Notes: a model not told the origin generated them from the letters alone. Positions 35,110 through 48,235 are shown, counted from the first letter of the stretch. The stretch: DNA of 64,000 nucleotides from Ulota crispa (GCA_963920765.1 OY987249.1:16278483-16342482); one strand, 5' to 3'. Numbers and translations are program-made.

Positions 35110-36040
35110 CTCCTAAAGGATTGAGCTTTTTTTTCAAGTTAAGTCACTGATAACTGCCACTTTTGGGGGAATGAGTAGAAAAGTAGGAAAATTTGTTTTT
35201 TTAAAAATCCAGCCTTAGGATCTTGCTTTAGACCGCCAGAGGAACTTGTGGGAAAAAATAAAGTCAACTTAGATGGAGATGAGTGAGATATTTACATTTA
35301 AAGTGCAAAAAAAAGTTTTTTTCCTTGCTGCCCAGAAATTTCAAAAGTCTTTGACCACTCTTATATCAAAAAAATTACTCTATGCAAAATTGAGGTTTAT
35401 TTTTCCCATGTAGGAGATCAAGTTAGTTATGTGTGGGAGAATTTTCAAATCAATTGGAACTATACAACCCTTGAGAAAAAAATAGTAAATAAAAAGAAGT
35501 AGAGAATGATTCAAATCAGTAAATTGTTAAGAATTAAATTATAAAATGAAAAATGCAAATCCCAACGGTTATAATTTTGTAATAAACAATCTACTTCCTT
35601 AGGTTTGTTTGTTTTTTTCCAAAATAATGAAAATTGAGTAAAATATAGGACTTCAAAGTTTATTTTAGAGTAGAGAATCCTTAACTACCCACAAACAAAA
35701 ACTCCTCATAACTTTCATCTCATTGATTGAAATTGAATGATTCAAAGCTTCTCACGTATAAAAAATCTAAAGAACCAATTTCAAAAAACAAAATTCAAAA
35801 AAATGTAATTTTTAAAGAAATTTTTGGGCTGCCTAGACAGGCAGTCCTCCCCAAATTTTCATAAAATCATGCATATTGTCTTCATCAAATGTCAAAATGA
35901 AGAAAAAATTAGATGCCCACATAGATCTTTGAATTCTCCACCTGCAATAAAAGTTTCAAAAAATTGCACAAAATATTTTAACCATAGGTACATGCTTGAA
36001 ATCCATTTGTCTCCTAAACAGACAAACACTCCTTTAGGGG
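35110..36040. mobile_element. TTAA-flanked element, D4
   Basis: TTAA on both sides (35106-35109, 36041-36044); ends CTCCTAAAGGATTG and CACTCCTTTAGGGG. Shares both halves with D3 (CAATCTACTTCCTTAGGTTT, GGCTGCC, TAGATGCCCA), so D3 and D4 are sister copies 13 kb apart. No open frame of note. Confidence 0.8.
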
Positions 36041-36044
36041 TTAA

Positions 36045-37822
36045 TAGATGATTCTAAGGATATACTAATTTTGTTTATTTGGTACCAATATAGGGAGATT
36101 AACAATTTTTTTTAAACTATAGTTTATTTCAATACAACCATTTTTAGTGAGCTGCTAATTTTAAGATAAAGTAAAAACTTCATTTCAAACTTTAGAGATG
36201 ATGTTAGCAACTTATTTTCAATATGACAATTTACAAAATATAGACAATTAATCTTTTCATTTTGATGTCTTTTTCACGCTTTTCATTTCATATTTCCATC
36301 CACCATGTATCAAAATATTGTTTGGGTTTATGATTTTTTTAAACCACTCCACTAGTTTTTGATTTGAAAGCATCTCTACAATATCACAATGTTTCGATAA
36401 AAATGCCTAAAAGAATAAAATTTCATTTTCCTCAGATGCACACTTTCATGTGCTGGTAGCTCATCTGCACATATTAGACATGTATGTTTTCCTTTTGTTA
36501 TCAATCTTGAGCACACTTGATAGCCTAATACAATTTGCCACACTAAAAATACAAATACTTACAACAATAATTGAGTGTTACTAACTTTTTTTAACATTAA
36601 ACTTTAGAATTTAATTTACTTGAGCAAAACATGTAAATACAAAAATGCATGGTTTAGCATTAGCAAAATTATGAACCCTCAACAAGGCCCTTAAGATTTG
36701 AAACTCTTAACATTTATTGAGCCTAGGCCGAGTACATTAAAAAGTGAGTGAAGTGTCTCTACCTCGTATGACTTTCCTATTGTACATCACAAAAACCATG
36801 AATAAAAAATGACAATAGTACCATGTCACAATTTCTTAATTATTTTTCTAATGTTATACACAATCATGTTTACCCCCCAAAGACAATATTACCCTCAATT
36901 ACAATTAGGATGAATGTTTGCTTAGGCTTGGAGGAGAGACATCCATGACTCCTCAATGGCAATATCATTCTAAATCCAAGTTATTAGTTTAAATGTAGTT
37001 TTCTCTTATTTATGGTCTAAAAAGTTTCTAGGTGCTTCCTTTTACTTCTTGACTATAATCTTCTATCTATTTACAAATAATATTGTTAATTTCATTAGGT
37101 TGAATATTTACCACATTAACATTTTTTTGAAAAATAAAACTAATGGAAACTGATAAGTTGTGCTTTCTAGCTATGTGCTTCTTGATAAAAGACTATGTGT
37201 AATTGAGGTTTTTGTTCTTTCCAGTAGTATACATGCTGCTCTTATTAAAAAATCTTTTGTACAAAAACGTCAACCTCAATGGGTTTCACAAGTACTAGAT
37301 TGAAGATTAAATATAGGAAAAAACCCCAAGGTAATATGTACATGTAATTGTGACGCCCAATGAAAATTGGGCTTGCCAATATGAGCCATCATTATAGTCA
37401 AAGGCAAAGTAGGGTGTAAGGAGTTTTTGAAACCTTGAAATACAAATTAAAACAATTAAGGGGGCCCTTTGAAAAGGGTTCTTAAGGGCCTTGTTGAGGA
37501 TTCATAATTTTGCTTTGGCAAATTTCATTATGCATTTGACGTAATTTGAAATTCACTCTCCTATTGGTTACAATATGCAACTACAAGCTACATGCAATTA
37601 AAAATAGTGTCAAGTATCCTATGCAATACCAAATTATTTAATAACCTACATACCAACCTACATAGTCAATCATGGTCCATAGTAGCATTGCTTTTAAAGT
37701 ATTTTATTTATTATGTAATGCACTAGAGTTGTTATAAATATTTGGTAAACCATTCCAAAAAAGTTGGAGTTCATTCACAAAAGGCTATGGAAATACATCC
37801 ATGTTTAGAACTTGCTAGGGAC
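36045..37822. other. AT-rich intergenic DNA
   Basis: No gene recognised. Direct phrases around 36670 (AACAAGGCCCTTAAGA) and, inverted, 37480 (TCTTAAGGGCCTTGTT) pair with AATTATGAACCTC / GAGGATTCATAATT beside them, so 36650-37510 may be a further weak inverted-repeat element. Confidence 0.4.
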
Positions 37823-37831
37823 TTGAAAATA

Positions 37832-38139
37832 GGGAAAATTTCATGGATACCCTGAAGTTTGCAATATTTTCATAGGTACCCTTTGCTTTTTTAGAAATTT
37901 CACAAATACCTTGGACCAAACTTTTGGGCACTCTTTTTGTTGTGCATCTCACTTCCCTCCTCCTTTTGTGTGCACACTGCTTTTTTGTTATGCATGCTAA
38001 CAAAGGAAGACGAGAAGTGACATGCACAACTAAAAAAACGCCCAAATTTTTTGGTCCAAGGGTAGTTTGTGAAATTTCTAAAAAGCAAGGGTTTCTATGA
38101 AAATATTGCAAACTTCAAGGGTATCCATGAAATTTTCCT
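37832..38139. mobile_element. Mutator-like MITE family B, copy 3
   Basis: Begins GGGAAAATTTCATGGATA; ends ATCCATGAAATTTTCCT, the last base changed from C. Flanks TTGAAAATA and TTGAAAATT match at 8 of 9. The core differs from copies 1 and 2 by a shorter loop. Confidence 0.82.
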
Positions 38140-38148
38140 TTGAAAATT

Positions 38149-40632
38149 TAACATAAAAATCCCTAAAACATTATGTTATGATGTTTTATACTACATTGTA
38201 GACCTTTGGTAAAAGATGGATTTTCAACACATCAATTGATGTGAATATTTTTGATTTTCTTCAAGATTTTGTAAAGATTTCAAAACAAATCATGACATAC
38301 AGGAGGCATTGTATTTTGTTATAACCAAAAATGTTCATTTATACATTCTAGAAATGGAGCACATGGAAGTGATGGAACAAAGAGGTGAATTTTCTATACA
38401 AAGTTGTGGATTCCAACACTTATGAGTTAAGCATGCAATGTCCAAAATGTATATTATGGTGTAAGTTTATTAACACCTATAATGATGTAATTTTAGTTAT
38501 TTTTTAATGATATAAAATTGTAGGTCTATTTTCTTCAACACATAATAATAGTAGCACTTACTACCAATGATCAAGTGACATGAAGAGTTGAAATACATCC
38601 AAAGTACGCTCTTCATTCACAATAGTCTCTTGGGCTAACATTACTATTATTTCTCTTAGTTTTCTTTTTCAAATAACTTGCAATTGTTTCTGAACTTCAT
38701 AAATGATTCTAAGATAACACTTAAGTTTTTAAAAATATAGATATAGTTGTAATTGAGCAAAGTGACCATGTTAAAAAGAATTAAGCAAGCATTTGGTAAT
38801 TACCTATGATGTCAATGTCATAGGATTTTTTGAGTTGCACTAGATTTTTATAAATAAATCTAGGCCATTGTGTTTCTTTTGTAAAATATAATAACTTCAC
38901 TAGGAGGTTTAGTGTTGATTTTGGGTTTATTAACAAGATTAAATATAGGTTACTAAGTTTAAAAACTCTAGAATTTAGGCAAGAATTGTAGAGGAGTATT
39001 CTAAAAGAAGGCAACATTTACATTGCAATTATACTTGATTATTTGTGTGACAAAAATATGAAAGTTGCCTACAAAATCTTAAAAAGTGATTGACTTTTAC
39101 ATCACACATAAAAATCTTAGGTGTTGATTGACTTGGTTGATTTCCACTACCTCTCATGATGTCTTTGATGCTTACATGTTGGTGAAAACTTTTGGGCACA
39201 CAAGGATAAAAGCTACAATATTATTTACTAGTAGTGCAAGGATTCTTTTTGAATTATCCAAAAAAAGTTGCATATTCAAAAATATGATGTGGCCAAACAT
39301 TTTTGACTAACAAATTTTTGTTTTTGTTTTTTTGTGAGCCTATACTTATTTGATGTTCAACAACTCTCCCCATGTGAGAATATTGTCACGCATTGTAGCA
39401 TGGAAATAGCTACTATGGACAAGAATTCACTTAAAAGATACAAAATAAAATATGTACTAGACATTCACGTACCCCATTCATTGATTTCAAAGTTGGTTCA
39501 CTTGTTTGGCATGACATCTTGAAGATAGATGAGAGACTTAGGCATATCAAGCAACCAATCAAGATCTCTTTGAGGTTTGAACTTAATGTTTTTAGAGAAG
39601 GAATTCATTTTTGATTTTGTGGTCAACAACAAGTTTGCAATGAGAATTAAATGGTTCATTCTCAATATGAATTGTGGACAAAAAATTCATTTGTAAAATT
39701 TTGACAATTTTTTTTGCACACTAAGGTGCTCATAAATTTTGGTGTGATCTTCTAGTAGTAGAAAGTAGACACATGAGTCAAGTTGAAAGATCTTCATTTT
39801 TTGATGTTGCATCTTTTGGTCTATTTAAGCTCTAGTTCATAGTCCATTCATGTCTTTTGAGGTTCTTTTTTCATGTCAAGAGCAGCACATTTTTTTCTGG
39901 CAAACGAGAGCCAGATTGGCAAAAAACTGCCAGAATCACTCCAATCCATGTCAATCCCTCCATTTATTATTGAATGACCTCTCGAAAAAAATGTTCTAGT
40001 CAAGAGTCCTCTATCTCTTGGTGCCCTAATTCTTTTATCAAAACCCACATCTCTTTGATGTTTTTAAGATTCAATTTCTTGTTTGTATGCTTTAGATCAA
40101 TATTTATTTTTGGTTTGATTTTGTGTTGCTTCAAAAAGATTTAACCATAAGGTTTCTTGATTTAATTGAATAACTCCTAAATATAGTAAAAAACCTCATC
40201 AATTAGTTTGAGTATTTTCTTAAATCATTTTACCTATTTTCAAATGGCAAGATTTTATCCTTTCAGCTTCTACTAATAAGCACGAATGTTCTTCTTTTTG
40301 CAAAAAACAAAATGTATTTAAAAAAACGAGTTTTACTGTAGATTTACCTTAAAAATTTATACCAAGAAAAATTACATTGTTGTGATTAGAAATAAATAAA
40401 ACAATTCATACATCATGGTGAAGAAAGAAGGAAACACAATAGAATAGAACATAAAAATTTGTAAATAACTTGAACGTGCCATTGAAAATGTCAATTTTCA
40501 CACTGACAGTGTTGCAATGAGCAATCCATACCCTATCTTCTTGTATTATTATTTTTTAAATTATTGAGAATCAAATTCAAAACTTACCATCAAAACCTTC
40601 TTCTGAACAAAATTCTATTGATTGATTCTACT
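38149..40632. other. AT-rich intergenic DNA
   Basis: No gene or clear element. Open frames are under 80 codons and lack family signatures. The interval ends where TTAA starts element D5. Confidence 0.45.
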
Positions 40633-40636
40633 TAAT

Positions 40637-41520
40637 CCCTAAACATTCACGCCCATTTTTTCTAAAGAAAAACTAAAATCTACTATTTTCACACATCTGA
40701 TTTCAAGAGCAGTTTTTCTCCTTTTTCACAAATCCAACTGTACGTTCTTGCATTAGATTTATGCAAGAAGTTATGTTGAAAGTCTCATGAGATTTGATCA
40801 TGGGAATTAAGAGATACAAGCATTTGAAGTTAGTGTAAAAAGTTTTTGACGTTTCTCCAAAATTTTCAAATTCCTTAAATTGTATATTGTGAACATTTCT
40901 TGCACTATGAATGCAAGAGAGACTAGTGCAACATTATCTAAATCATGTTAGGTATATTTTCACAAATTTTCATGACCGAAAAAAAATTTGGAACAACCTC
41001 TTCATGGGCAAGCATTGCAAACGTGTGCTTGAAATTCACATTACACTAAGGATTTTTGCAAACCAAATTTCCAATGGAATTTCTGAAAAACAAAAATCCC
41101 AATTGTGGATTGAGAGTTTTTGTCTTTTTTGAAAACTACAAGAAAAATTTGAAAAATAAAAATAAAAACTCTAATAGCTACTACAATTCAAAAACAATGT
41201 ACTTATCCAATACAATAATGCATTTATTTAGTACACTATTGCTTTGGATGTATTCCAATGAAAATTCATGTCTCCATTAGTTACCCTTGAAAGAAGTTAA
41301 CAAAATTTGGCATGCCTAGCTTGCCTCTTGAACATAAAATACACTTAAAACACCAATAACTCTTCAACTGTATATTTGATTGCAACAAAAAATTATACTC
41401 CGCCTTAGCCCTTACAAAATCCTATTCAAAGAGAAATTTGAAAAAAATAGATAAAAAATCTCAATACAACCTTGCCCAAAATCCATATTGTTCCTTGTAC
41501 GGACACTAGGCTTTTAGGGG
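40637..41520. mobile_element. TTAA-flanked element, D5
   Basis: TTAA at 40633-40636 and 41521-41524. Ends TCCCTAAACATTC and GGCTTTTAGGGG. Inside the right end GCCCAAAATCCATATTG parallels GCCCAAAATCCCATTTG of the other D copies. The interior is otherwise divergent; an old member. Confidence 0.6.
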
Positions 41521-41774
41521 TTAAAAGTCTTCATAATTTTAAATGCGTTTGTGAAATTAGAATACGGCCAAGCTCTCTATATACATGTTGTCATATCTAT
41601 CATATTTAAATTTATAAACAAATTAAAACTTGTAAGCTGGTAGGAGTGATTACACTTAATTTGTTTTTATCTTTTATAAATTGAAGTCTATCACAAAACC
41701 CCAGTTGTGGAAAGCCATGATTTTTTCTTTCAGTTTAGAAAATGAGCTTACAAATTTCATACAATCATCAACAT

Positions 41775-41891
41775 TACAAGGAAATCATAGTTGAATCAAC
41801 AAAAAGTTGACAAAGATTGTGACTTAATCTACTGTAGATTAGGTCATAATTTTTGTCAACTTTTTGTTGATTCAACCATGGTTTCCTTGTA
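41775..41891. repeat. Near-perfect hairpin, 57-bp arms
   Basis: TACAAGGAAATCATAGTTGA pairs with TTCAACCATGGTTTCCTTGTA; about five mismatches in 57 bp and essentially no loop (CTACTGTAG at the centre). Structure suits a miRNA-like or small-MITE hairpin. No relative elsewhere in the window. Confidence 0.65.
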
Positions 41892-44642
41892 CATCAATGC
41901 AAGAATTACAAAAGACAAACACATCATAAGTAACAACAATAATGTGAATTTGCAAATTCAAATTGCAAGAGAGATTGAAATGAAAAAAAAAATGCTAAAT
42001 TGGATGTCACAAAAATGGTTGAGGGAATTTTGTGAGCTTCATTAGCAAAAGTTTGAGCCTTCCAAGAGCCCCCTAAGCTTTGACAAACCAAGTTATTAAT
42101 TGGCTAGCAAGAGTACAAGAAAAGGGTACTCATACCCATGGCTACCTTGTATGAAGGACCTAAAGCAAATGCACAACCCAAAATAATAAAAAAGGCATGG
42201 TACTCATAAAATATATAAATGTACTCAGTACTCACTATCCAAGTACTTCACTCGTCTATTCAAATAGAGTAAAGTTGAACTTACAGTCCTATTGTACACT
42301 TGTACCCATAGTTTTTGTCCAACAGGGATAACATAATAATATAATTTTCATGATTGCATTGAATTCAAAGGGTGAGCGGAAATAGGGGATTGATTATTTG
42401 TTTGTTGTAGTAAGTACATGTTTCAAGACCCCTTTCAAGACTTTGTAGGGGGCTTTTGGAGGGATCAAACTTTTGCCCTAGTAGGAGAAGGACTTTGCAA
42501 AACTTCCATATGGATGCCAAGAATTTAGTGTAGGGCTGCAAAGTTGAGGCAATGGGTTATGAGGTTGAAGCAATGAGATGAAGTTGAAGCAATGGATTAT
42601 AAGGGCCACTTCACACTATGGCCGAAGGTCAAGAGATCATCAATTTCCACCAATCACATTGCAAGAAATCAAGAGTTTGGCCTCTCACCCCCTTTGCACT
42701 AGAGGCCAAAGCCCAAAGTCCCTCACCCCTCATGACATCACTTTTTCAATCCAAAACGACAGCCTCTCAAGAAAATTTTGGGTTTAGCAAAAATGGAGAC
42801 TCAAATTAAGGTTGAGAGGTCATCAATGTTTTTCCATAAAATAATCAGAAGCTGATAAGATTTTGGTCGTTAAATTTGGAAGGTTTAATAAATGCTATGA
42901 TTTTGGATTTTGGGCTTGGCCTTTGGAGGCTCACACTACAGCAATTCAAGTTGAGAGGCCATGAATTGAAGCTCATTGCCAAGAGTTTGGCCTTTGGACT
43001 TGGCCTTTGGGGTGATTGCAAGAAACACTTGTACTATTTCTTGTCCCCTTCACCTCTTGCAGGTGCTTTTTGGCTTGTAACTTTTGCGCAGCAAGTTCTT
43101 TTGAGCTGAAATTTCAGAGGAAGGAACATGTCATAGTTACAAACCTTTTGTAATTTTTGCAGGTTTTTTAAAATTATTTTACTATTTTTAAACAGCCCCC
43201 AAATAGGTGTCTACCTTAGCCATTTTGGGGGTTTTTAGTACTATTTTGGGTCCAAAAAAGCTTTTCTAGGGCTATAAATCAGGGAAATTGTTTATGGAGC
43301 ATGCTTACACACATTTGTAGAAGGGTTTTGCAAAATTATAAATTCCATGGCATCTACATAGTCTCAAAGTAGGCATCCTATCTCCCTTCATTGGCAAAAT
43401 ATGAAGAAATTCCTCACCAAAGCAATTGTACCATGTGAATGGGTTTAATGGGATTCCAAATGGCTAGTTTTTATTTTATTTTTTTGAATTATTTTACTAT
43501 TTTCTAAAAAGCAAGAAAGAAATTAGCTTTTTGTTGGTGATTTTGTTTTGCGCATAACTTTTAGAATAAAATTTTTCTAGGTCTGAGTTTTCACAATTAT
43601 ACTATTTAAAGTGCTTTACAAAAAATATATATATATATATATATACATATATATATACCTATTTTCAGCCCATTTCTTTGGCCTCTCAACACAATTTGAC
43701 CACTCAATTCCATAGCCTCTTGACTTGGTTGGCCATAATGTGTAGTGGCCCTAAGGTTGAAATGACAAGTTGCAAAATTTTGTTTGAACAGAACATGGTT
43801 GCAATAGAATTGGAAAAAACTGTTACAAAGTTGGAGTAGGTGCCATTCTATTCCAAGCTACCTTGTAAATTTTAGTAGCATTCTTCTATGCTTCTTGTCA
43901 ATGCACAACAACTTTGAGGCACCATTCTTCAATTCTTATCACCCTCAACTTTTCAAACTTGTGAACTCATCTTCTCATAGAGGTCCAAGTGGCAAGTACT
44001 CCAAAGCAGTCTTAGACGTGTCACCAAAGAGTCTTGAGATGGTAAACAAAGCCAATATTGCTTGGCCATGCAATTCCATTGCCTTCACCATTTTTGTTGT
44101 TGCAATCTTCAAGGTGGCACAAGTTTAAGCTCATTAGATGTTTTCTTTTGCTTTATTGTTTGTGAATCTTTGTTTGCTAACATATTCCCTTTTGATTGCA
44201 TCAGCCTTTTTGAAGCATCGTGACAGTTTCCAAATCCACCTCACATTGCCGGCAATGGACACTATTGCTCATGCTTGCTACTTCCACAATACTTGAAAGG
44301 GGCGCAAATTAATTTTGCTTCATCTAGGAGCTAATATGGATGTTTTTTTTATTAACTTATGGCTCAAGAATACTAGGTCCCTAAGGAGGAACATCTTTTT
44401 AAATAGTTCAACACTGAAGAAAAACAAACAAGTGTTGTTTTTTTATGTTTTTACCTTAGTCAACTCTAGAACTTGTCCCAAGAGGTTTACCAATGATCTT
44501 TTGAGCTCCTTCAAGATGTACACAACCTTGTATCTGCTCAGTGCTCACTAACTTGGCAATGATGTAATGTTTGATACCATTTCATTTGGTTTCTAGGAAC
44601 CTAGCAAGACAATATGATTTACCTTAGAGTTTGTATTGATAA
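41892..44642. other. Intergenic DNA with a weak long inverted repeat
   Basis: AGGGCCACTTCACACTATGG at about 42604 pairs with CCATAATGTGTAGTGGCCCT at about 43733, hinting at an eroded 1.15-kb element. A TA microsatellite lies at about 43627-43658. Around 42500-43020 GTTGAGG/AAGCAATG and TTTGGCCT words recur. No gene supported. Confidence 0.4.
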
Positions 44643-44865
44643 TAAGGTAGACAAACCCAATATTGTTCGCCTCCCCATTCCCGTTCAAATGTACAAGGAG
44701 GATTCATTTTAGGCTTGAAATCTAGGTACCCCATAAATGCCCTATTTTTTAGGACCTAAAAAATATAGCATCTATGCAGTACCTAGATTTCTGGCCCAAA
44801 ATGAATCTGCATTGTAGATTTGAACGGGAATGGGGAGGCGAATGGTATCAGGTTTGTCTACCTTA
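44643..44865. mobile_element. AAGGTA-end foldback, member 1
   Basis: TAAGGTAGACAAACC at the left and GGTTTGTCTACCTTA at the right are perfect inverted repeats. Arms of about 85 bp include TTCGCCTCCCCATTCCCGTT and its complement. TA abuts both ends. Hairpin-forming, non-coding. Confidence 0.8.
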
Positions 44866-45468
44866 CTGACCTGAAATTTGCTCCTAGAAGTCTTGCATTT
44901 TTTTTTTTTGCTTATTACCGGAAATAAAATCTTTAAAATGTGTAAAAACAACTGCGTTGCCTCTCTTTTTCTGAGTAGAAGTTTATTCTTTTCCAAACCT
45001 TGCATGCGTCAATACTTCGTATCATTATGACGCTAAAAATCAGCAATAGTAACAATCCTAAGGCGGTGAAAAGAAAAGAAATTTTGTATGTTGAGGAAGG
45101 TTTTTATGGAGCTTAGCTTTGCTAATTTTGATAACGCCTCTTCCGTGAACTCATGGTTTTTCATTTTTTTTGATGGCAAGCATAGAGGTGGATAAATAAT
45201 ACCGTGAGTAGAACATTACTTGGCATAAATCACACATGAACATTAAACCTTAAACGTCTGAAAGACCCTTTGCAATCAGTAATCAGTACAATAGAAAGTA
45301 TTTTGTTTGTATTTAAACTGGATCCAAACATTTACTACATTTGAGGTTAACAAAGAAGTTGGAATATAAATCAATGTAATTCTTGTGAGTTATCTAAAGT
45401 CCCAAATAAAAACTTCTTGATGGTATCAAATGCCAATTTACGGGAACATATCACTACTATATTCATGT

Positions 45469-45619
45469 CACTACAAGAAATTGTGTCCTAATTGACATGT
45501 CCAAATTGACTAAATGTGTCCAAAATGACAAAAAAATTGTCAAACTGGACAATTTTTGTAAATTTGGCCATGTTGATTTGGACACATTTTTGTCATTTTG
45601 GACAGATTTCCTTGTAGTG
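45469..45619. mobile_element. Miniature CACTA element (151 bp)
   Basis: Left end CACTACAAGAAATTGTGTCC; complement of the right end CACTACAAGGAAATCTGTCC. The rest folds back through repeated TGTCCAAA and GTCATTTTGG words. The flanking triplets TGT and TTA do not match, so the duplication is lost or the ends are shifted. Confidence 0.75.
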
Positions 45620-46385
45620 TTATGGGACTTGTGTTTGGGGAGAAATTTTAGCTTCACTTGTCAAAATTCAACATTTCCCAATTTCAACTAGATTTTTGGT
45701 AGCATGCATTGGTTATTTCTTATAAAACTTCTATATTTTTACAACAATATACTATAATTAGGGTTTCTAGAAAAAAATGACTAGTTTTTTTATCAAATAG
45801 TTTCAAGTTCCAACTAATGTTTTTTGCAATATCAAGCGGCTAACAATAAGGAAGATGGACACCAGCCCTTTTTGGACACCTAGAATTCCCTTCAAAGCAA
45901 ACCCTAGCTTCACGCAAACCATACCCTTGTTGTATGCAAATCAAACCCTTGTTACACGCAAATGTGACAAGTGTTGTTTCGTATTCGAGTCGCAATGACC
46001 ATTTTAATCATTAAAGTGATTTTTTCTTAGACTCTCATGCTCACTCATTAGGTCTTCTCCCTGTTTGTTTTCCCAAGGTTCAATGACAGATTTACAACAT
46101 GTCTAAGGGCTACAATAGGAGTATCTACAACCTCGTCTTCAAAAATTCATATTTTATTCATAAAACTGCAAAATAATATGAGGACAATTTTCTACCCATC
46201 TATGACCATTTGCTAACCAAAATTTGATTTCAAAACCTCAGCGCTCTTTCCCCTTGATTTGATTTCACAAAAGTGTCCATATTAGGTACTTCTACCTTAC
46301 ACTAACCGTTGGTTCTCCCTGAACACTGCATGGGACGTTTGGGGGTTAGAGATGAATAGAATTTGTCAGTGGATGAAAATTACAA
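45620..46385. other. Intergenic DNA, no gene seen
   Basis: AT-rich with a short imperfect repeat AAACCCTTGTT/ACACGCAAA near 45920-45960. Nothing further recognised. Confidence 0.4.
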
Positions 46386-46799
46386 TAAGGTAGTACACTC
46401 ATAAACCGTCCGCATATTTTGAACTGTCCAATAGCTTGTTGTGAAATGGTGCACTGGTGGTTCTTACATTGGCATGTTACAACTCATTGAATGCATGGAA
46501 GAAAAGGTGTTTTTAATTGCAAGAGCCAATCATTCTCCTTGCTTCTCCAAATCTCTTCACAACTTGCAAGTGAACGGTTCTTGAAAAGTCTAATGTTATT
46601 AATAGGTACCTATGACACATGCACTTTGAGAATTCATAAGTAACTCAAAAATGCTTCAAAAAATATGAAACGACTTGTGTTGCATTCCGCGTCTATTTTT
46701 CTTTATTTGAAAAGTGAACTAAATATCCTCCCATCCACAGAAAGCCATGAAAAAGAGGGATGAGCCCTTAGATGGGCAATTTTTGAGCGTACTACCTTA
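46386..46799. mobile_element. AAGGTA-end foldback, member 2
   Basis: Left end TAAGGTAGTACACTCA; the complement of the right end is TAAGGTAGTACGCTCA. About 410 bp, non-coding. The right end touches the next element (46801), so the two are adjacent or nested. Confidence 0.6.
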
Positions 46800-46800
46800 G

Positions 46801-47010
46801 CTCCTAAACGGCCCAAAAGCCCTTTGCAGTCATATATACATATGTATTTGTGTTGCTATGAGGGCTTTCAAAAAAATTTACGCACCCACCATCATACAAC
46901 TCTTCAATGTGTATGGTTGGACAGTTAATTTTCAGCTAAATCAAACTTCTAAATATTGGTTGCGACTGTATTTGGTACCGTATCTCTAGAGCCCAAGGGC
47001 CCTTCAGGAG
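46801..47010. mobile_element. CTCCTAAA-type MITE, copy 1 (TTAG flanks)
   Basis: Begins CTCCTAAACGGCCC and ends GGGCCCTTCAGGAG, flanked by TTAG on both sides as a direct 4-bp repeat. Ends and target resemble the TTAA group. The core has CTATGAGGGCTTTCAAAAAA, found inverted in copy 2 at 14866-15086. Confidence 0.7.
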
Positions 47011-47014
47011 TTAG

Positions 47015-47721
47015 TGCCTGAACAAAAAACTTCCCGCCAGTGGTTTACGAAAAAAAAAAAGGACGCCATGCAGCACTTGCAGTCAAGAGGGGAGCAAGTA
47101 CAAATGGTACAGACCAGGCTCTTTTTCCTGCACACCCTCCTCCATCGCCAGCGCCAGGGTCCGGAAAATATTTTAGATTTTTCGGTAGATTTCCTTCAAT
47201 TTCTATATTGAATTGATTTATCAAAAAACTCTTTTGGATATTTTCTCTATTTCATACTATAAGTAATTATTTAAAAAAAAATTGACCAATTTTTAGCCAA
47301 AGTTTATAAATTGCAAACAATTTTTTTTCATTTCAATAGACTAGCATTGAACTAGCAGTCGGTTCTTCCCGGACCTTGGCCAGCGCCACCGATTCCGCAG
47401 GCTAAACGGAATTGAGCGCCAAGAGATTGTGTGTGAAGCGGCGACCAGTAGCAGATCCAACCCGTTTGCCGTTGATCCGGATTTCCAGCTCTCTGCAGCG
47501 CCTCGACGCTACTTCGCAACTGCCACTTTGAAAATAATACGCTCCAAGTCCTCCAACGCTTTGTTTGGTTAGGTATACTGTAATCAGTAAATTACATTTT
47601 TAAACGATATCTTGCTTTGAAATAGCAGCATTCATAGATTTTCTTGCACATTATTTAACCTTATCCTTTGTTGCCCATGCTTAATCATATTTTCACGTAA
47701 CCTGATCTACACCAAATACAG
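47015..47721. other. Intergenic DNA with a GC-rich island
   Basis: The 47370-47560 stretch is much more GC-rich than its surroundings. On the minus strand it reads LEDLERIIFKVAVA in one frame and, one base shifted, VASRRCRELEIRINGKRVG, together resembling an S4 RNA-binding domain broken by a frameshift. Possibly a fossil exon or captured gene fragment; see findings. Confidence 0.3.
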
Positions 47722-47949
47722 TAAGGTATACACAACACTGATCGTCACCCTAAAACTGTTCAAATGTAGGCTGTCAGTTCATTTTATAACTCAGATCTAG
47801 ACCCTCCATAGATAGTTTATCTTCTAAGATTCAAAGTCTTAGAAGATAAGCTATCTATGGAAGGTCTAGATCTGAGTTCTAAAATGAACTGACGGCCTAC
47901 ATTTGAATGGTTTTAGGGTGACAATCGGTGTTGTGTATACCTACCTTAG
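47722..47949. mobile_element. AAGGTA-end foldback, member 3
   Basis: Left end TAAGGTATACACAACAC; the right end carries GTGTTGTGTATAC then TACCTTA. Arms of about 105 bp are almost perfectly complementary (GATCTAGACC, TCTTCTAAGA) around a loop of a few bases. Its right end overlaps the left end of MITE A2 by three bases. Confidence 0.85.
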
Positions 47950-48235
47950 TGCATTTAGGTTGCTCCCCACTAATTTCACTACATTTTACACTATTTCAAT
48001 ACTTACTGCTGCTACAGTGTTTTTCAGTAATAACTATTTGCAACAAGCAAATTTTGAAGGCCCAGGCAATAAGAACACAACTGTAGAAAGATAAATTAGC
48101 GGTGTACATGTCAAAAACCATGTGAAATCCTAATATCTAAAAAGTTACATGTGTCTCCAAGTGGCCAAGCCATGAGTCATGAAGTAACTTTCCATGGTAA
48201 GGGAACCTAATTGTTAGGGCAACCTAAATGCACTA
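47947..48235. mobile_element. MITE family A, copy 2
   Basis: TAGTGCATTTAGGTTGC left and GCAACCTAAATGCACTA right are perfect inverted repeats. Subterminal CCCCACTAATTTCACTACAT and GGGAACCTAATTG match copy 1. Same orientation as copy 1. Confidence 0.8.
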
